This document shows positions 15,147 through 23,741 of a stretch of 64,000 bases of DNA, one piece after another; position 1 is the stretch's first letter, and each line of letters opens with the position of its first letter. The DNA comes from Streptomyces cylindrosporus (lineage in GTDB: Bacteria > Actinomycetota > Actinomycetes > Streptomycetales > Streptomycetaceae). The stretch is taken from assembly GCF_022698165.1 (NCBI RefSeq), contig NZ_JALDAY010000014.1, forward strand, positions 124,001 to 188,000, given 5' to 3'. A program made the translations under genes and the position numbers. The notes beneath the pieces are model-generated. The model was not told the origin of the DNA, searched no databases, and worked only from the letters and a program-made list of their open reading frames with translations.

Positions 15147-16084
15147 TTGCCTTCCTCCAGCAGCCCGTAGCCGCGCTCGATCAGCTCGGCGAGTCGCTTC
15201 ACATGGTCCTCGGTGGGCTCGTGCAGCGGCGGCCGGACCTCCCCCACGTCGAGCCCGCGCAGCCGTACCCCCGCCTTGACCAGGGAGACGGCGTACCCGC
15301 GGCCCTGGGCCCGCAGCTCCACGAACGGCCGGTAGAAGCCGTCCAGAAGCCGGTTCACCATCGACTCGTCGCCCGCCTCCAGCGCCTGGTGGAAGGCGAG
15401 CGCGAGCTCTGGGGCGAAGCAGAACACGGCGGAGGAGTAGAGCGGGACGCCGATGGCGCGGTAGGCGAGCTGGGTCTGCTCGGCGGTCGGCAGGCCGTTG
15501 AAGTAGAGGAAGTCGCCGGGGACCTCGGTGCGTACGGCGCTGACGACGCGCTGCATCAGGTCGAGGTCGCCGAGCCCGTCCTTGAAGCCGATGATCCCGT
15601 CCGTGCGGGCCAGTTCGACGACGGTCTCCGGGGTGAACACGGCGTTGTCGCGCTGGTAGACGATCACCGGCAGCGCGATCGCGGCGGCCACCTCCCGGTA
15701 GTGCCGCAGCAGCCCCTCCTGCCCGGCGACCACGAGGTACGGCGGCATGGCGAGCAGCCCGTCCGCGCCGGCGGCCTCGGCCACGCGCGCGTACCGCACG
15801 GCGAGCGCGGTGCCGTAGCCGGCCCCCGCGACGACCGGAACCCGCCCGTCCGTCGCCTCGACGGCTGCCCGTACGCACGCCTCGAACTCCTCGGGCGTGA
15901 GCGCGTGGAACTCGCCGGTGCCGCAGCACGCGAAGACCGCGGCGGCCCCGGCGTCGACCCCGCGGCGCACATGGGCGCGGTAGACGTCGAGGTCGGGCGA
16001 GCCGTCCGGGCCGTAGGCGGTGACGGGGAAGAACAGCGGCCCGCTGGGGATGCTGAGTCGAGCGGCGAGAGGGGCAGGCGTCAC
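15143..16084 (-). CDS. kdgD: 5-dehydro-4-deoxyglucarate dehydratase (KdgD)
   Basis: Cytoplasmic DHDPS-fold enzyme that dehydrates and decarboxylates 5-keto-4-deoxyglucarate to alpha-ketoglutarate semialdehyde in oxidative galacturonate/glucarate breakdown. The 313-residue product (GTG 16084, ribosome site GGGAG) has GTGEFHALTPEE, Schiff-base Lys in GIIGFKDGLGDLD, and the KdgD-specific LYFNGLPTAEQ and VPLYSSAVFCF segments. It diverges from udh across 228 bp. On its leader strand a TATAGA-like element and two TTCTGA direct repeats (16115-16120 and 16134-16139 on the plus strand) could serve as promoter and operator. The preceding enzyme, galactarate/glucarate dehydratase, and the following semialdehyde dehydrogenase are not in this window. 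Confidence 0.92.
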   Translation of the reverse strand: MTPAPLAARLSIPSGPLFFPVTAYGPDGSPDLDVYRAHVRRGVDAGAAAVFACCGTGEFHALTPEEFEACVRAAVEATDGRVPVVAGAGYGTALAVRYARVAEAAGADGLLAMPPYLVVAGQEGLLRHYREVAAAIALPVIVYQRDNAVFTPETVVELARTDGIIGFKDGLGDLDLMQRVVSAVRTEVPGDFLYFNGLPTAEQTQLAYRAIGVPLYSSAVFCFAPELALAFHQALEAGDESMVNRLLDGFYRPFVELRAQGRGYAVSLVKAGVRLRGLDVGEVRPPLHEPTEDHVKRLAELIERGYGLLEEGK

Positions 16085-16312
16085 GGGCTCTCCCTGAGGC
16101 AGGCGCGTACGTTCTTCTGATCGGCGTCTATATTTCTGAACATCGCCACCCTAAGGAGCCGCCTTGCGGCAGGTCAAGCGCGCAAACCCCCATGGCACCA
16201 GCAGATTTCCGCCGTCCACGGGATACTTGACGAGCCCTGTTCCAGCTCCTTAGCGTGTCCACGGATGTGAATACCGTGCACGCATGCAGCCACCCATCGA
16301 AGGAGACGCGAG

Positions 16313-17137
16313 ATGCCGGCCCCCCGCACCGTTCTGCTCACCGGCGCCGCCGGCGGAGTCGGCACCCTGATGCGGGACCTGCTCCCCGAGTACGGCTACG
16401 AGCTGCGCCTGCTCGACCTGCGCCCGATCGAGGGCGCGCCGGACGCGATCACCGCGGACCTCGCCGACAAGCAGGCCGTGCGCGAGGCCGTGCGGGGCGT
16501 CGACGCGATCATCCACCTCGGGGGCATCTCCCTGGAAGCCCCCTTCGAGAAGATCCTCAGGGCGAACATCGAGGGCACCTACAACCTGTACGAGGCCGCC
16601 CGCGAGGAGGGCGTCGCCCGGATCGTCTTCGCCTCCTCCAACCACGCGATCGGCTTCACCCCGCGCCCCCAGGGCGACACACCTCTTGATCCAAGCGCGC
16701 TCGTCCCGATCGACACCCCACGCCGCCCGGACACCTTCTACGGCCTGTCCAAGTCCTTCGGCGAGGACCTCGCCCAGCTCTACTGGGACAAGCACGGCCT
16801 GGAGACGGTCTCCGTACGCATCGGCTCCTGCTTCCCGGAGCCGACCAGCGTGCGCATGCTGTCGGTGTGGATGAGCCCGGCCGACGGCGCCCGCCTCTTC
16901 CACGCGGCGCTGACCGCGGAGAACGTGGAGCACACGGTCGTCTACGGCTCCTCGGCCAACACCCGCCTCTGGTGGGACCTCACCACGGCCCGCGCCCTCG
17001 GCTACGACCCCCAGGACGACTCGGAGCCGTACGCGGAGAAGCTGATCGCGGAACAGGGCGACCTGGACCCGGAGAACATCGCCCACGCCTACATGGGCGG
17101 CCACTTCGTGAGCGACCCACCGATCTGGCCGTACTGA
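16313..17137 (+). CDS. udh: Uronate dehydrogenase
   Basis: NAD-dependent enzyme of the extended SDR type that oxidises D-galacturonate or D-glucuronate to the aldarolactone, the first oxidative step for pectin monomers. The 274-residue product has the nucleotide site TGAAGGVGTL near residue 10, HLGGISLEAPFEKIL, NIEGTYNLYEAAREE, ASSNHAIGF, the YGLSK catalytic Tyr/Lys pair and RIGSCFPEP with RMLSVWMS, all close to Agrobacterium Udh as I know it. A GAAGGAG ribosome site precedes ATG 16313. It is divergent from kdgD, giving steps 1 and 3 of one pathway around a shared control region. Confidence 0.93.
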   Translation: MPAPRTVLLTGAAGGVGTLMRDLLPEYGYELRLLDLRPIEGAPDAITADLADKQAVREAVRGVDAIIHLGGISLEAPFEKILRANIEGTYNLYEAAREEGVARIVFASSNHAIGFTPRPQGDTPLDPSALVPIDTPRRPDTFYGLSKSFGEDLAQLYWDKHGLETVSVRIGSCFPEPTSVRMLSVWMSPADGARLFHAALTAENVEHTVVYGSSANTRLWWDLTTARALGYDPQDDSEPYAEKLIAEQGDLDPENIAHAYMGGHFVSDPPIWPY

Positions 17138-17206
17138 CCGGCTGATTCTCATGGGGGCGGGCACCGAACGGACCCACCGACAGTCGCGTTCGGGCATGCC
17201 CACGCC

Positions 17207-17241
17207 CCCCTGATGGTCGCGCGCCAGCGCACCATCAGGGG
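17207..17241. terminator. Hairpin after udh
   Basis: Perfect 11-bp stem CCCCTGATGGT / ACCATCAGGGG with a 13-nt loop, 70 bp past the udh stop. No U-tract follows, as usual in Streptomyces. The udh-deoR gap (17138-17443) otherwise holds only the short repeat at 17236-17269 and GC-rich spacer. Confidence 0.5.
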
Positions 17242-17269
17242 CGCGGGGAACTGCGCGACCAGCCACAAC
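17236..17269. repeat. Streptomyces-type short intergenic repeat, copy B
   Basis: Inverted copy of the element at 7666-7700, about 32 bp identical. It overlaps the 3' arm of the hairpin after udh. Confidence 0.6.
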
Positions 17270-17443
17270 AAACCCGCAGCCGCAGCACAACCGCACTCAC
17301 CGCCCCCGTAGGCGCACCCCGCCCGAACGGGCACACACGGACAGGATCACCCCCGCAACAGACCTGGTCACCACCCCCCACCCGCTGTACAACTTCCTGC
17401 ATACGGCCCGAACGGGCAGCACGCCAGGAAAGCGGGTGACCGA

Positions 17444-18211
17444 ATGACCAGTACCGCGGAAGAACGCCAGCGGGAAATCGTACGAGTCGCCCGCACAACC
17501 GGCGCCGTGGACGTCAACACCCTCGCCACCCAACTCGGCGTGGCGAAGGAAACCGTGCGCCGGGACCTCCGCGCACTGGAGGACCACGGCCTGGTCCGCC
17601 GCACCCACGGCGGCGCCTACCCCGTGGAGAGCGCCGGTTTCGAGACGACCCTCGCCTTCCGCGCCACCAGCCACGTACCCGAGAAGCGCCGGATCGCGAC
17701 CGCCGCGGCCGAGCTGCTCGGGGACGCCGAGACGGTCTTCGTCGACGAGGGCTTCACCCCGCAGCTCATCGCCGAGGCGCTGCCCGGGGACCGGCCGCTG
17801 ACCGTGGTCACCGCGTCCCTGCCGGTCGCGGGCAGCCTCGCCGAGGCCGGCAACATCTCCGTACTGCTGCTCGGCGGCCGGGTCCGCCCCGGCACCCTGG
17901 CCACCGTCGACCACTGGACGACGAAGATGCTGGCCGGCTTCGTCATCGACCTCGCCTACATCGGCGCCAACGGCATCTCCCGCGAACACGGCCTGACCAC
18001 TCCCGACCCGGCCGTCAGCGAGGTCAAGGCGCAGGCGATCCGGGCCGCCCGGCGCACGGTGTTCGCGGGCGTGCACACCAAGTTCGGGGCGGTCAGCTTC
18101 TGCCGGTTCGCGGAGATCGGCGCGCTGGAGACGATCGTCACGAGCACGCTGCTGCCCTCGGCCGAGGCTCACCGATATTCACTGCTGGGCCCACAGGTCA
18201 TCCGAGTCTGA
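17444..18211 (+). CDS. DeoR/GlpR-family transcription regulator
   Basis: A 255-residue repressor with the DeoR helix-turn-helix at residues ~20-50 (VNTLATQLGVAKETVRRDLR, then HGLVRRTHGGA). The C-terminal DeoRC sugar-phosphate domain has EKRRIATAAAELL, VFVDEGFTPQ, NISVLLLGGRVRPGTL and FAGVHTKFG. It precedes the polyol-type transporter in the same direction with a 77-bp gap, so it is the probable local regulator, sensing a phosphorylated sugar or polyol. Confidence 0.92.
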   Translation: MTSTAEERQREIVRVARTTGAVDVNTLATQLGVAKETVRRDLRALEDHGLVRRTHGGAYPVESAGFETTLAFRATSHVPEKRRIATAAAELLGDAETVFVDEGFTPQLIAEALPGDRPLTVVTASLPVAGSLAEAGNISVLLLGGRVRPGTLATVDHWTTKMLAGFVIDLAYIGANGISREHGLTTPDPAVSEVKAQAIRAARRTVFAGVHTKFGAVSFCRFAEIGALETIVTSTLLPSAEAHRYSLLGPQVIRV

Positions 18212-18288
18212 GAACGCATTGCCCCCTTCACCGGGCTCAGCCACGCCAAGCTGCGCCCTTTATATCCCTCTATGTCCAGGAGCGATCC

Positions 18289-19662
18289 ATGCGCACCCAG
18301 AGCCGACGACGGCCGCCGCGAGCGATGCTCGCCATGGCCGCCGCAGGGACGCTGCTCGCCCCGCTGCTCTCCGGCTGTTGGGTCGGGGCGGGCGGGTCCG
18401 GTTCCGGCGGTGACTCCGTCAACGTCCTGATGGTCAACAACCCGCAGATGGTGGAGTTGCAGAAGCTCACCAAGGCGCACTTCACCAAGGAGACCGGCAT
18501 CAAGGTGAACTTCACCGTGCTGCCGGAGAACGACGTCCGCGACAAGATCAGCCAGGACTTCGCCAACCAGGCCGGCCAGTACGACGTGGCGACGCTCTCC
18601 AACTACGAGATCCCGATCTACGCCAAGAACGGCTGGCTGCACGAGATGAACTCGTACGTGGCCAAGGACCCGTCGTACGACGAGCAGGACGTCCTCAAGC
18701 CGATGCGCCAGTCGCTGACGGCCGACGACGGCAAGCTCTACGGGCAGCCCTTCTACGGCGAGTCGTCCTTCCTGATGTACCGCAAGGACGTGTTCGAGAA
18801 GAAGGGCCTGACCATGCCGGCCCACCCCACCTGGGACCAGGTGGCGAAGCTCGCCGCCGAGGTCGACGGGGCCGAGTCCGGGATGCGCGGCATCTGTCTG
18901 CGCGGCCTGCCCGGCTGGGGCGAGCTGATGGCACCGCTCACCACGGTCGTGAACACCTTCGGCGGCACCTGGTTCACCAAGGACTGGAAGGCACAGCTCG
19001 ACTCCCCCGCCTTCGAGAAGGCGACGAAGTTCTATGTCGACCTGGTCCGCAAGCACGGCGAGTCCGGCGCGGCCCAGTCCGGCTTCGCCGAGTGCCTGAA
19101 CAACATGACGCAGGGCAAGGTCGCCATGTGGTACGACGCCACGAGCGCCGCAGGTTCGCTTGAGGCGAGCGGCTCCCCGGTCAAGGGCAAGCTCGGCTAC
19201 GCGCCCGCCCCCGTCGAGAAGACCGACAACTCCGGCTGGCTCTACACCTGGGCCTGGGGCATCCAGAAGGCCTCGCGCAACCCCGACAAGGCCTGGAAGT
19301 TCGTCTCCTGGGCCTCCAGCAAGCAGTACGAGGAGCTCGTCGGCGAGACCAGCGGCTGGCCCAACGTGCCCGCCGGCAAGCGCGCCTCGACCTACACGAA
19401 CGCCGAGTACGTCAAGTCGGCCGCCGCCTTCCAGGAGATGACGAAGGAGGCCATCGAGGGCGCCAAACCCAACGACCCGGGGGTGCAGCCGCGCCCCGCG
19501 CCCGGCATCCAGTTCGTCGGCATCCCCGAGTTCACCGATCTCGGCACCAAGGTCTCCCAGGAGATCAGCGCGGCCATCGCCGGACGCCAGTCCGTCGACT
19601 CGGCCCTGAAGAAGTCCCAGCAACTCGCCGAGAAGATCTCGAAGGAGTACGAGGGGCGATGA
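18289..19662 (+). CDS. Sugar/polyol ABC transporter solute-binding lipoprotein
   Basis: A 457-residue extracellular binding protein anchored as a lipoprotein: twin-Arg-rich N-terminus, hydrophobic core and lipobox LLSGC (Cys near residue 29). The mature part has the family-1 binding-protein pattern (DVATLSNYEIPIYAKNGWL; LYGQPFYGESSFLMYRKDVFEKKG). ATGA overlap joins it to the first permease. Together with a zinc polyol dehydrogenase downstream this suggests mannitol, sorbitol or a related polyol as cargo; that is inference from context. Confidence 0.92.
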   Translation: MRTQSRRRPPRAMLAMAAAGTLLAPLLSGCWVGAGGSGSGGDSVNVLMVNNPQMVELQKLTKAHFTKETGIKVNFTVLPENDVRDKISQDFANQAGQYDVATLSNYEIPIYAKNGWLHEMNSYVAKDPSYDEQDVLKPMRQSLTADDGKLYGQPFYGESSFLMYRKDVFEKKGLTMPAHPTWDQVAKLAAEVDGAESGMRGICLRGLPGWGELMAPLTTVVNTFGGTWFTKDWKAQLDSPAFEKATKFYVDLVRKHGESGAAQSGFAECLNNMTQGKVAMWYDATSAAGSLEASGSPVKGKLGYAPAPVEKTDNSGWLYTWAWGIQKASRNPDKAWKFVSWASSKQYEELVGETSGWPNVPAGKRASTYTNAEYVKSAAAFQEMTKEAIEGAKPNDPGVQPRPAPGIQFVGIPEFTDLGTKVSQEISAAIAGRQSVDSALKKSQQLAEKISKEYEGR

Positions 19663-20597
19663 GCGCCACGACAACGGCTCCGATAGCCGCAACTCCCGTA
19701 CGCACGACGCACCAGCCGTCCACCCGGATGCGCGCCTGGGCCACCCGCGCCCCACTGCTGCCCGCACTGGTCTTCATGATCGTGGTGACCCAGCTGCCGT
19801 TCGTGGCCACGCTGATCATCTCGTTCTTCGACTGGAACGCCCTCTACCCGAAGGCCCGGCACTTCACCGGCTTCGACAACTACAAGGAGGTCCTCACCGA
19901 CGCGGACCTGCGCCACTCGGTGTGGACGACGATCCTGCTGACGGTGACCGTGGTCCTGGTCAGCCTGGTCCTGGGCCTGGCGCTCGCACTGCTCCTCGAC
20001 CGTAGGTTCCGGGGCCGAGGAATAGTCCGGACGCTGCTGATCGCGCCCTTCCTGGTGGTCCCGGTGGCCGCGGCCCTGCTGTGGAAGCACGTGCTGTTCA
20101 ACCCCGAATACGGCCTGCTGAACGGGCTGTTGCACTACGTCGGCGGGCCACAGCCCGACTGGATCTCGAACAACCCGCTGATCGCGGTCGAGGCCTCCCT
20201 GATCTGGCAGTGGACGCCGTTCATGATGCTGATCCTGCTGGCCGGCTTGCAGAGCCGCGACAACGAACAGCTGGAGGCCGCCCGCGTCGACGGCGCCAAC
20301 GACTGGCAGATCTTCCGCCACTTGACGCTCCCGCACCTGCGCCGCTACCTCGAACTCGGCGCCCTGCTCGGCTCGATCTACATCGTGCAGAACTTCGACG
20401 CGGTCTTCACGATCACCTCCGGCGGCCTGGGCACCGCCAACCTCCCCTACACCGTCTACCAGAGCTTCTACCAGGCCCACGAGAACGGCCTCGCCTCGGC
20501 CGCGGGCGTCCTGGTGGTCATCGGCTCGATCATCATCGCGACCTTCGCGCTGCGCGTGGTGTCGTCCCTGTTCCGCGAGGAGGTGTCCCGCGCATGA
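19659..20597 (+). CDS. ABC transporter permease, first subunit (polyol type)
   Basis: A 312-residue inner-membrane permease with six spans, beginning with LLPALVFMIVVTQLPFVATL after a 30-residue cytoplasmic tail. EAA loop LEAARVDGANDWQIFRHLTLP. It overlaps the binding-protein gene (ATGA) and the second permease gene (ATGA). No ATPase gene is in the cassette, again pointing to a shared MsiK-like ATPase. Confidence 0.92.
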   Translation: MSATTTAPIAATPVRTTHQPSTRMRAWATRAPLLPALVFMIVVTQLPFVATLIISFFDWNALYPKARHFTGFDNYKEVLTDADLRHSVWTTILLTVTVVLVSLVLGLALALLLDRRFRGRGIVRTLLIAPFLVVPVAAALLWKHVLFNPEYGLLNGLLHYVGGPQPDWISNNPLIAVEASLIWQWTPFMMLILLAGLQSRDNEQLEAARVDGANDWQIFRHLTLPHLRRYLELGALLGSIYIVQNFDAVFTITSGGLGTANLPYTVYQSFYQAHENGLASAAGVLVVIGSIIIATFALRVVSSLFREEVSRA

Positions 20598-21421
20598 ACG
20601 CGGTACTGCGCCGCAACGGGCTCGGCCTGGTGGCCTGGCTGGTCGGCATCGTCTTCTTCCTGCCCATCGCCTGGATGGCGCTGACGTCCTTCCACTCGGA
20701 GGCGGACGCGGCCACCAACCCGCCCTCCTTCGGGGCCGCCCTCACCCTGGACGGCTACCGCGAGTTCTTCGGCACGGGCGGCGGCGCGAGCCCCTGGCCC
20801 GCCCTGATCAACTCCACCGTGGCATCGGTGGCGTCGACGGCCTTCGTGCTGCTCCTCGCACTGCCAGCGGCGTACGCGCTCTCCATCCGCCGCGTGCGCA
20901 AGTGGACGGACGTCCTGTTCTTCTTCCTGTCCACGAAGATGCTGCCGGTGGTGGCGGGCCTGCTGCCGATCTACCTGTTCGCGAAGAACACGGACATGCT
21001 CGACAACATCTGGTTCCTGGTCATCCTCTACACGTCCATGAACCTGCCGATCGCGGTGTGGATGATGCAGTCCTTCCTCTCCGAGGTCCCGGTGGCCATC
21101 ATCGAGGCGGCCCGCGTGGACGGGGCCCGGCTGCCGACGATCCTCGCGCGCGTGGTCGCCCCGATCGCCCTGCCCGGCATCGCCGCCACCGCCCTGATCT
21201 GCTTCATCTTCAGCTGGAACGAGCTGCTGTTCGCCCGGGTCCTGACGGGCGTGGTCGCCGAGACCGCCCCCGTCTTCCTGACCGGCTTCATCACCAGCCA
21301 GGGCCTGTTCCTGGCGAAGGTGTGCGCCGCGTCGCTCGTCATCTCCCTGCCGGTGCTCGCCGCGGGGTTCGCCGCCCAGGACAAGCTGGTCCAGGGCCTG
21401 TCACTGGGAGCCGTCAAATGA
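20594..21421 (+). CDS. ABC transporter permease, second subunit (polyol type)
   Basis: A 275-residue permease starting at ATG 20594, which overlaps the previous stop; an upstream longer frame is an out-of-frame shadow of permease one. Six hydrophobic segments; EAA loop IEAARVDGARLPTILARVVAP. It partners the first permease and overlaps the dehydrogenase gene downstream as ATGA, so the whole cassette from 18289 is one coupled message. Confidence 0.92.
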   Translation: MNAVLRRNGLGLVAWLVGIVFFLPIAWMALTSFHSEADAATNPPSFGAALTLDGYREFFGTGGGASPWPALINSTVASVASTAFVLLLALPAAYALSIRRVRKWTDVLFFFLSTKMLPVVAGLLPIYLFAKNTDMLDNIWFLVILYTSMNLPIAVWMMQSFLSEVPVAIIEAARVDGARLPTILARVVAPIALPGIAATALICFIFSWNELLFARVLTGVVAETAPVFLTGFITSQGLFLAKVCAASLVISLPVLAAGFAAQDKLVQGLSLGAVK

Positions 21422-22407
21422 AGGCCGCCGTCATCGAGTCCGTGGGCCGCGCCGTCGTCGCCGAGGTCCCCGACCCGACACCCGGCCCGCGTGAGGTCGT
21501 CGTCCAGGTCGCCGCGTGCGGCCTGTGCGGCACCGACCTGCACATCCTCCAGGGCGAGTTCGCGCCCAAGCTGCCGATCGTGCCGGGCCACGAGTTCGCC
21601 GGCGAGGTGGTGGGCGTCGGCGCCCAGGTCACCGAGGTCGCGGTCGGCGACCGGGTGGCCGTCGACCCGTCCCTGTACTGCTACGAGTGCCGGTACTGCC
21701 GTACGGGCCACAACAACCTCTGCGAACGCTGGGCCGCGATCGGCGTCACCACCGCCGGCGGCGCGGCCCAGTACGCCCTCGCCCCCGTGGCGAACTGCGT
21801 GAAGCTGCCCGAACACGTCCGCACCCAGGACGCGGCCCTGGTGGAGCCGCTGTCCTGCGCGGTCCGCGGCTACGACGTCCTCCAGTCCCGTCTGGGCGCA
21901 CACGTCCTGATCTACGGCTCCGGCACGATGGGCCTGATGATGCTGGAGCTCGCCAAGCGCACCGGTGCGGCGAGCGTGGACGTGGTGGACCTGAACCCGG
22001 CCCGCCTGGAGACGGCGGTACGGCTGGGTGTCTCGGCGTCGGCGGCGAACCCGGACGAGCTGGACCGGCCGCAGGGCTGGGACCTGGTCGTCGACGCCAC
22101 GGGCAACGCGGCGGCGATCCAGGACGGCCTGGACCGGGTGGCGAAGGCGGGCACGTTCCTGCAGTTCGGCGTGGCCGACTACGCGACCCGCGTGACGATC
22201 GACCCGTACCGCATCTACAACCAGGAGATCACCATCACCGGCTCCATGGCGGTCCTGCACAGCTTCGAGCGGGCGGCCGAGCTGTTCGCGACCGGGGTGC
22301 TCGACCCGGAGATCTTCATCAGCGACCGGATCCCGCTGGAGCGGTATCCGGAGGCGCTGGACCAGTTCGCGGCCGGGGTCGGCAGGAAGATCGTCGTGGT
22401 GCCGTAG
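21418..22407 (+). CDS. Zinc-dependent medium-chain dehydrogenase (polyol dehydrogenase type)
   Basis: A 329-residue MDR enzyme. Catalytic zinc ligands are in CGLCGTDLHI and GHEFAGEVVG; the structural zinc lobe is ECRYCRTGHNNLCE, which has three of the four usual cysteines. The Rossmann motif reads YGSGTMGLMM, followed by VVDLNPARLE, whose Asp favours NAD(H). ATG 21418 overlaps the permease stop. It probably oxidises the imported polyol to a ketose as the first catabolic step. Confidence 0.9.
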   Translation: MKAAVIESVGRAVVAEVPDPTPGPREVVVQVAACGLCGTDLHILQGEFAPKLPIVPGHEFAGEVVGVGAQVTEVAVGDRVAVDPSLYCYECRYCRTGHNNLCERWAAIGVTTAGGAAQYALAPVANCVKLPEHVRTQDAALVEPLSCAVRGYDVLQSRLGAHVLIYGSGTMGLMMLELAKRTGAASVDVVDLNPARLETAVRLGVSASAANPDELDRPQGWDLVVDATGNAAAIQDGLDRVAKAGTFLQFGVADYATRVTIDPYRIYNQEITITGSMAVLHSFERAAELFATGVLDPEIFISDRIPLERYPEALDQFAAGVGRKIVVVP

Positions 22408-22469
22408 GCGTCCGGGGGAGCCGTCGAAGTTTAAGGGAACGGTAAAGCGAGGTCGTTCGTTCACCGGGC

Positions 22470-23690
22470 ATGACAGCTATGACCCCAGGCTCGAACATCC
22501 CTCTCCCCACCGCCCGCGTGACGGTGGACGTCGCCGCCCCGGTGCGGCTGGACGTGTCGGGCCTGCTGCTCACGGGCGACGGCAAGGTGCGCTCGGACGA
22601 CGACTTCATCTTCTACAACCAGCCGAGCGGCCCGGGTGTGACGTACCGCTCCGGCGGCGGTACGTCACCGGACGCGATCCTCGTCGACACGGCCGCGCTG
22701 CCGCCGGGCATCGAGAAGATCGTGGTCACCGCCAGCCCGGACGCCGCCGGGCAGACCTTCCAGGGCATCGAGCCGACGGCCACCGTCCGGGGCACGGACG
22801 ACGGCTCGGTGCTGGCCACCTTCACCCCTCCGCAGCTGGGCACCGAGACGGCGCTGGTGGTCGTGGAGATCTATCTCCGGGGCGGCCAGTGGAAGGCCCG
22901 GGCGGTCGGCCAGGGATACGCCAACGGGCTGGCGGGCATCGCCACCGACTTCGGCGTCACGGTGGAGGAGCCGGCCCCGGCCGCCGCCCCCGTCGCCCCG
23001 CCCGCGCCCACCATCCAGACGCCGGTGGCGCCGCCGGCCCCGCCGCTGACCATGCCGCCGCCTCCCCCGGCCAACCCCGCGCCCGCGGGGGGTCCTCCGG
23101 CGCCGGGCGCCGGGAAGATCAACCTCGACAAGGGCCGGGTCAGCCTCCAGAAGAACCAGACGGTGTCCCTGGTCAAGGGCGGCCGCCCGCTGCTCGCCCA
23201 GGTCAAGATGGGCCTCGGCTGGGAGCCGGCCTACCGTGGCAAGGACATCGACCTGGACGCGTCGGTCATCGCGTACGGCCCGCAGCGCAACCACATCGAC
23301 AGCTGCTACTTCGGCAAGCTGTCCATCCTGAACGGCGCGATCAAGCACTCCGGCGACAACCTCACGGGCGAGGGCGGAGGCGACGACGAGGTCATCGTGG
23401 TCGACCTCGGCCGGCTCCCCCAGGAGGTCACCGGCCTGGTCTTCACGGTCAACTCCTTCTCCGGCCAGAAGTTCACGGAGGTCGCCAAGGCCTACTGCCG
23501 CCTCATCGACGCGGCCAGCGGAGAAGAACTGGTCCGCTTCGACCTCACGAACGCGGAGGCGCAGACGGGCGTGATGATGGCGAAGCTGATCCGCCAGTTC
23601 TCCGGCGAGTGGGACATGACGGCGATGGGCGACTTCGTGAAGTCCCGCACGGTGCGGGGGATGGTGAAGCCGGCGGCACAGGCTCTCTAG
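22470..23690 (+). CDS. TerD-family protein with two TerD domains
   Basis: A 406-residue cytoplasmic protein. TerD domains span about residues 10-165 and 215-400, joined by a Pro/Ala-rich linker (APPAPPLTMPPPPPANPAP). The second domain is canonical, with VKMGLGWEPAYRGKDIDLDASVIAY and the calcium-binding acid pair later at GGGDDEVIVVDLG. The first domain is divergent. TerD proteins bind calcium and occur in tellurite-resistance and stress loci; Streptomyces carry many paralogues. No other ter gene is nearby. Confidence 0.9.
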   Translation: MTAMTPGSNIPLPTARVTVDVAAPVRLDVSGLLLTGDGKVRSDDDFIFYNQPSGPGVTYRSGGGTSPDAILVDTAALPPGIEKIVVTASPDAAGQTFQGIEPTATVRGTDDGSVLATFTPPQLGTETALVVVEIYLRGGQWKARAVGQGYANGLAGIATDFGVTVEEPAPAAAPVAPPAPTIQTPVAPPAPPLTMPPPPPANPAPAGGPPAPGAGKINLDKGRVSLQKNQTVSLVKGGRPLLAQVKMGLGWEPAYRGKDIDLDASVIAYGPQRNHIDSCYFGKLSILNGAIKHSGDNLTGEGGGDDEVIVVDLGRLPQEVTGLVFTVNSFSGQKFTEVAKAYCRLIDAASGEELVRFDLTNAEAQTGVMMAKLIRQFSGEWDMTAMGDFVKSRTVRGMVKPAAQAL

Positions 23691-23704
23691 TCGTACGACG
23701 TCCA

Positions 23705-23730
23705 CGGGTGCCTCCGGCGGGAGGCACCCG
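23705..23730. terminator. Bidirectional terminator between terD-like and tetR genes
   Basis: Perfect 11-bp stem CGGGTGCCTCC / GGAGGCACCCG with a GGCG tetraloop, placed between convergent genes (stops at 23690 and 23742). Confidence 0.8.
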
Positions 23731-23741
23731 ACGCTCCTCGC

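Larger units (their letters stand above)
15086..15163. repeat. 26-bp tandem repeat, three copies, at the kdgD stop/start junction
   Basis: Copies at 15086-15111, 15112-15137 and 15138-15163 each contain the minus-strand pattern GGAAGG..AAGTGAAGGCG (with small changes). Copy three is the natural end of kdgD (codons for LLEEGK and stop). Each copy supplies a purine-rich ribosome site and a GTGA stop/start overlap, so the duplication has created two extra ten-codon frames between kdgD and the next gene. Confidence 0.9.
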
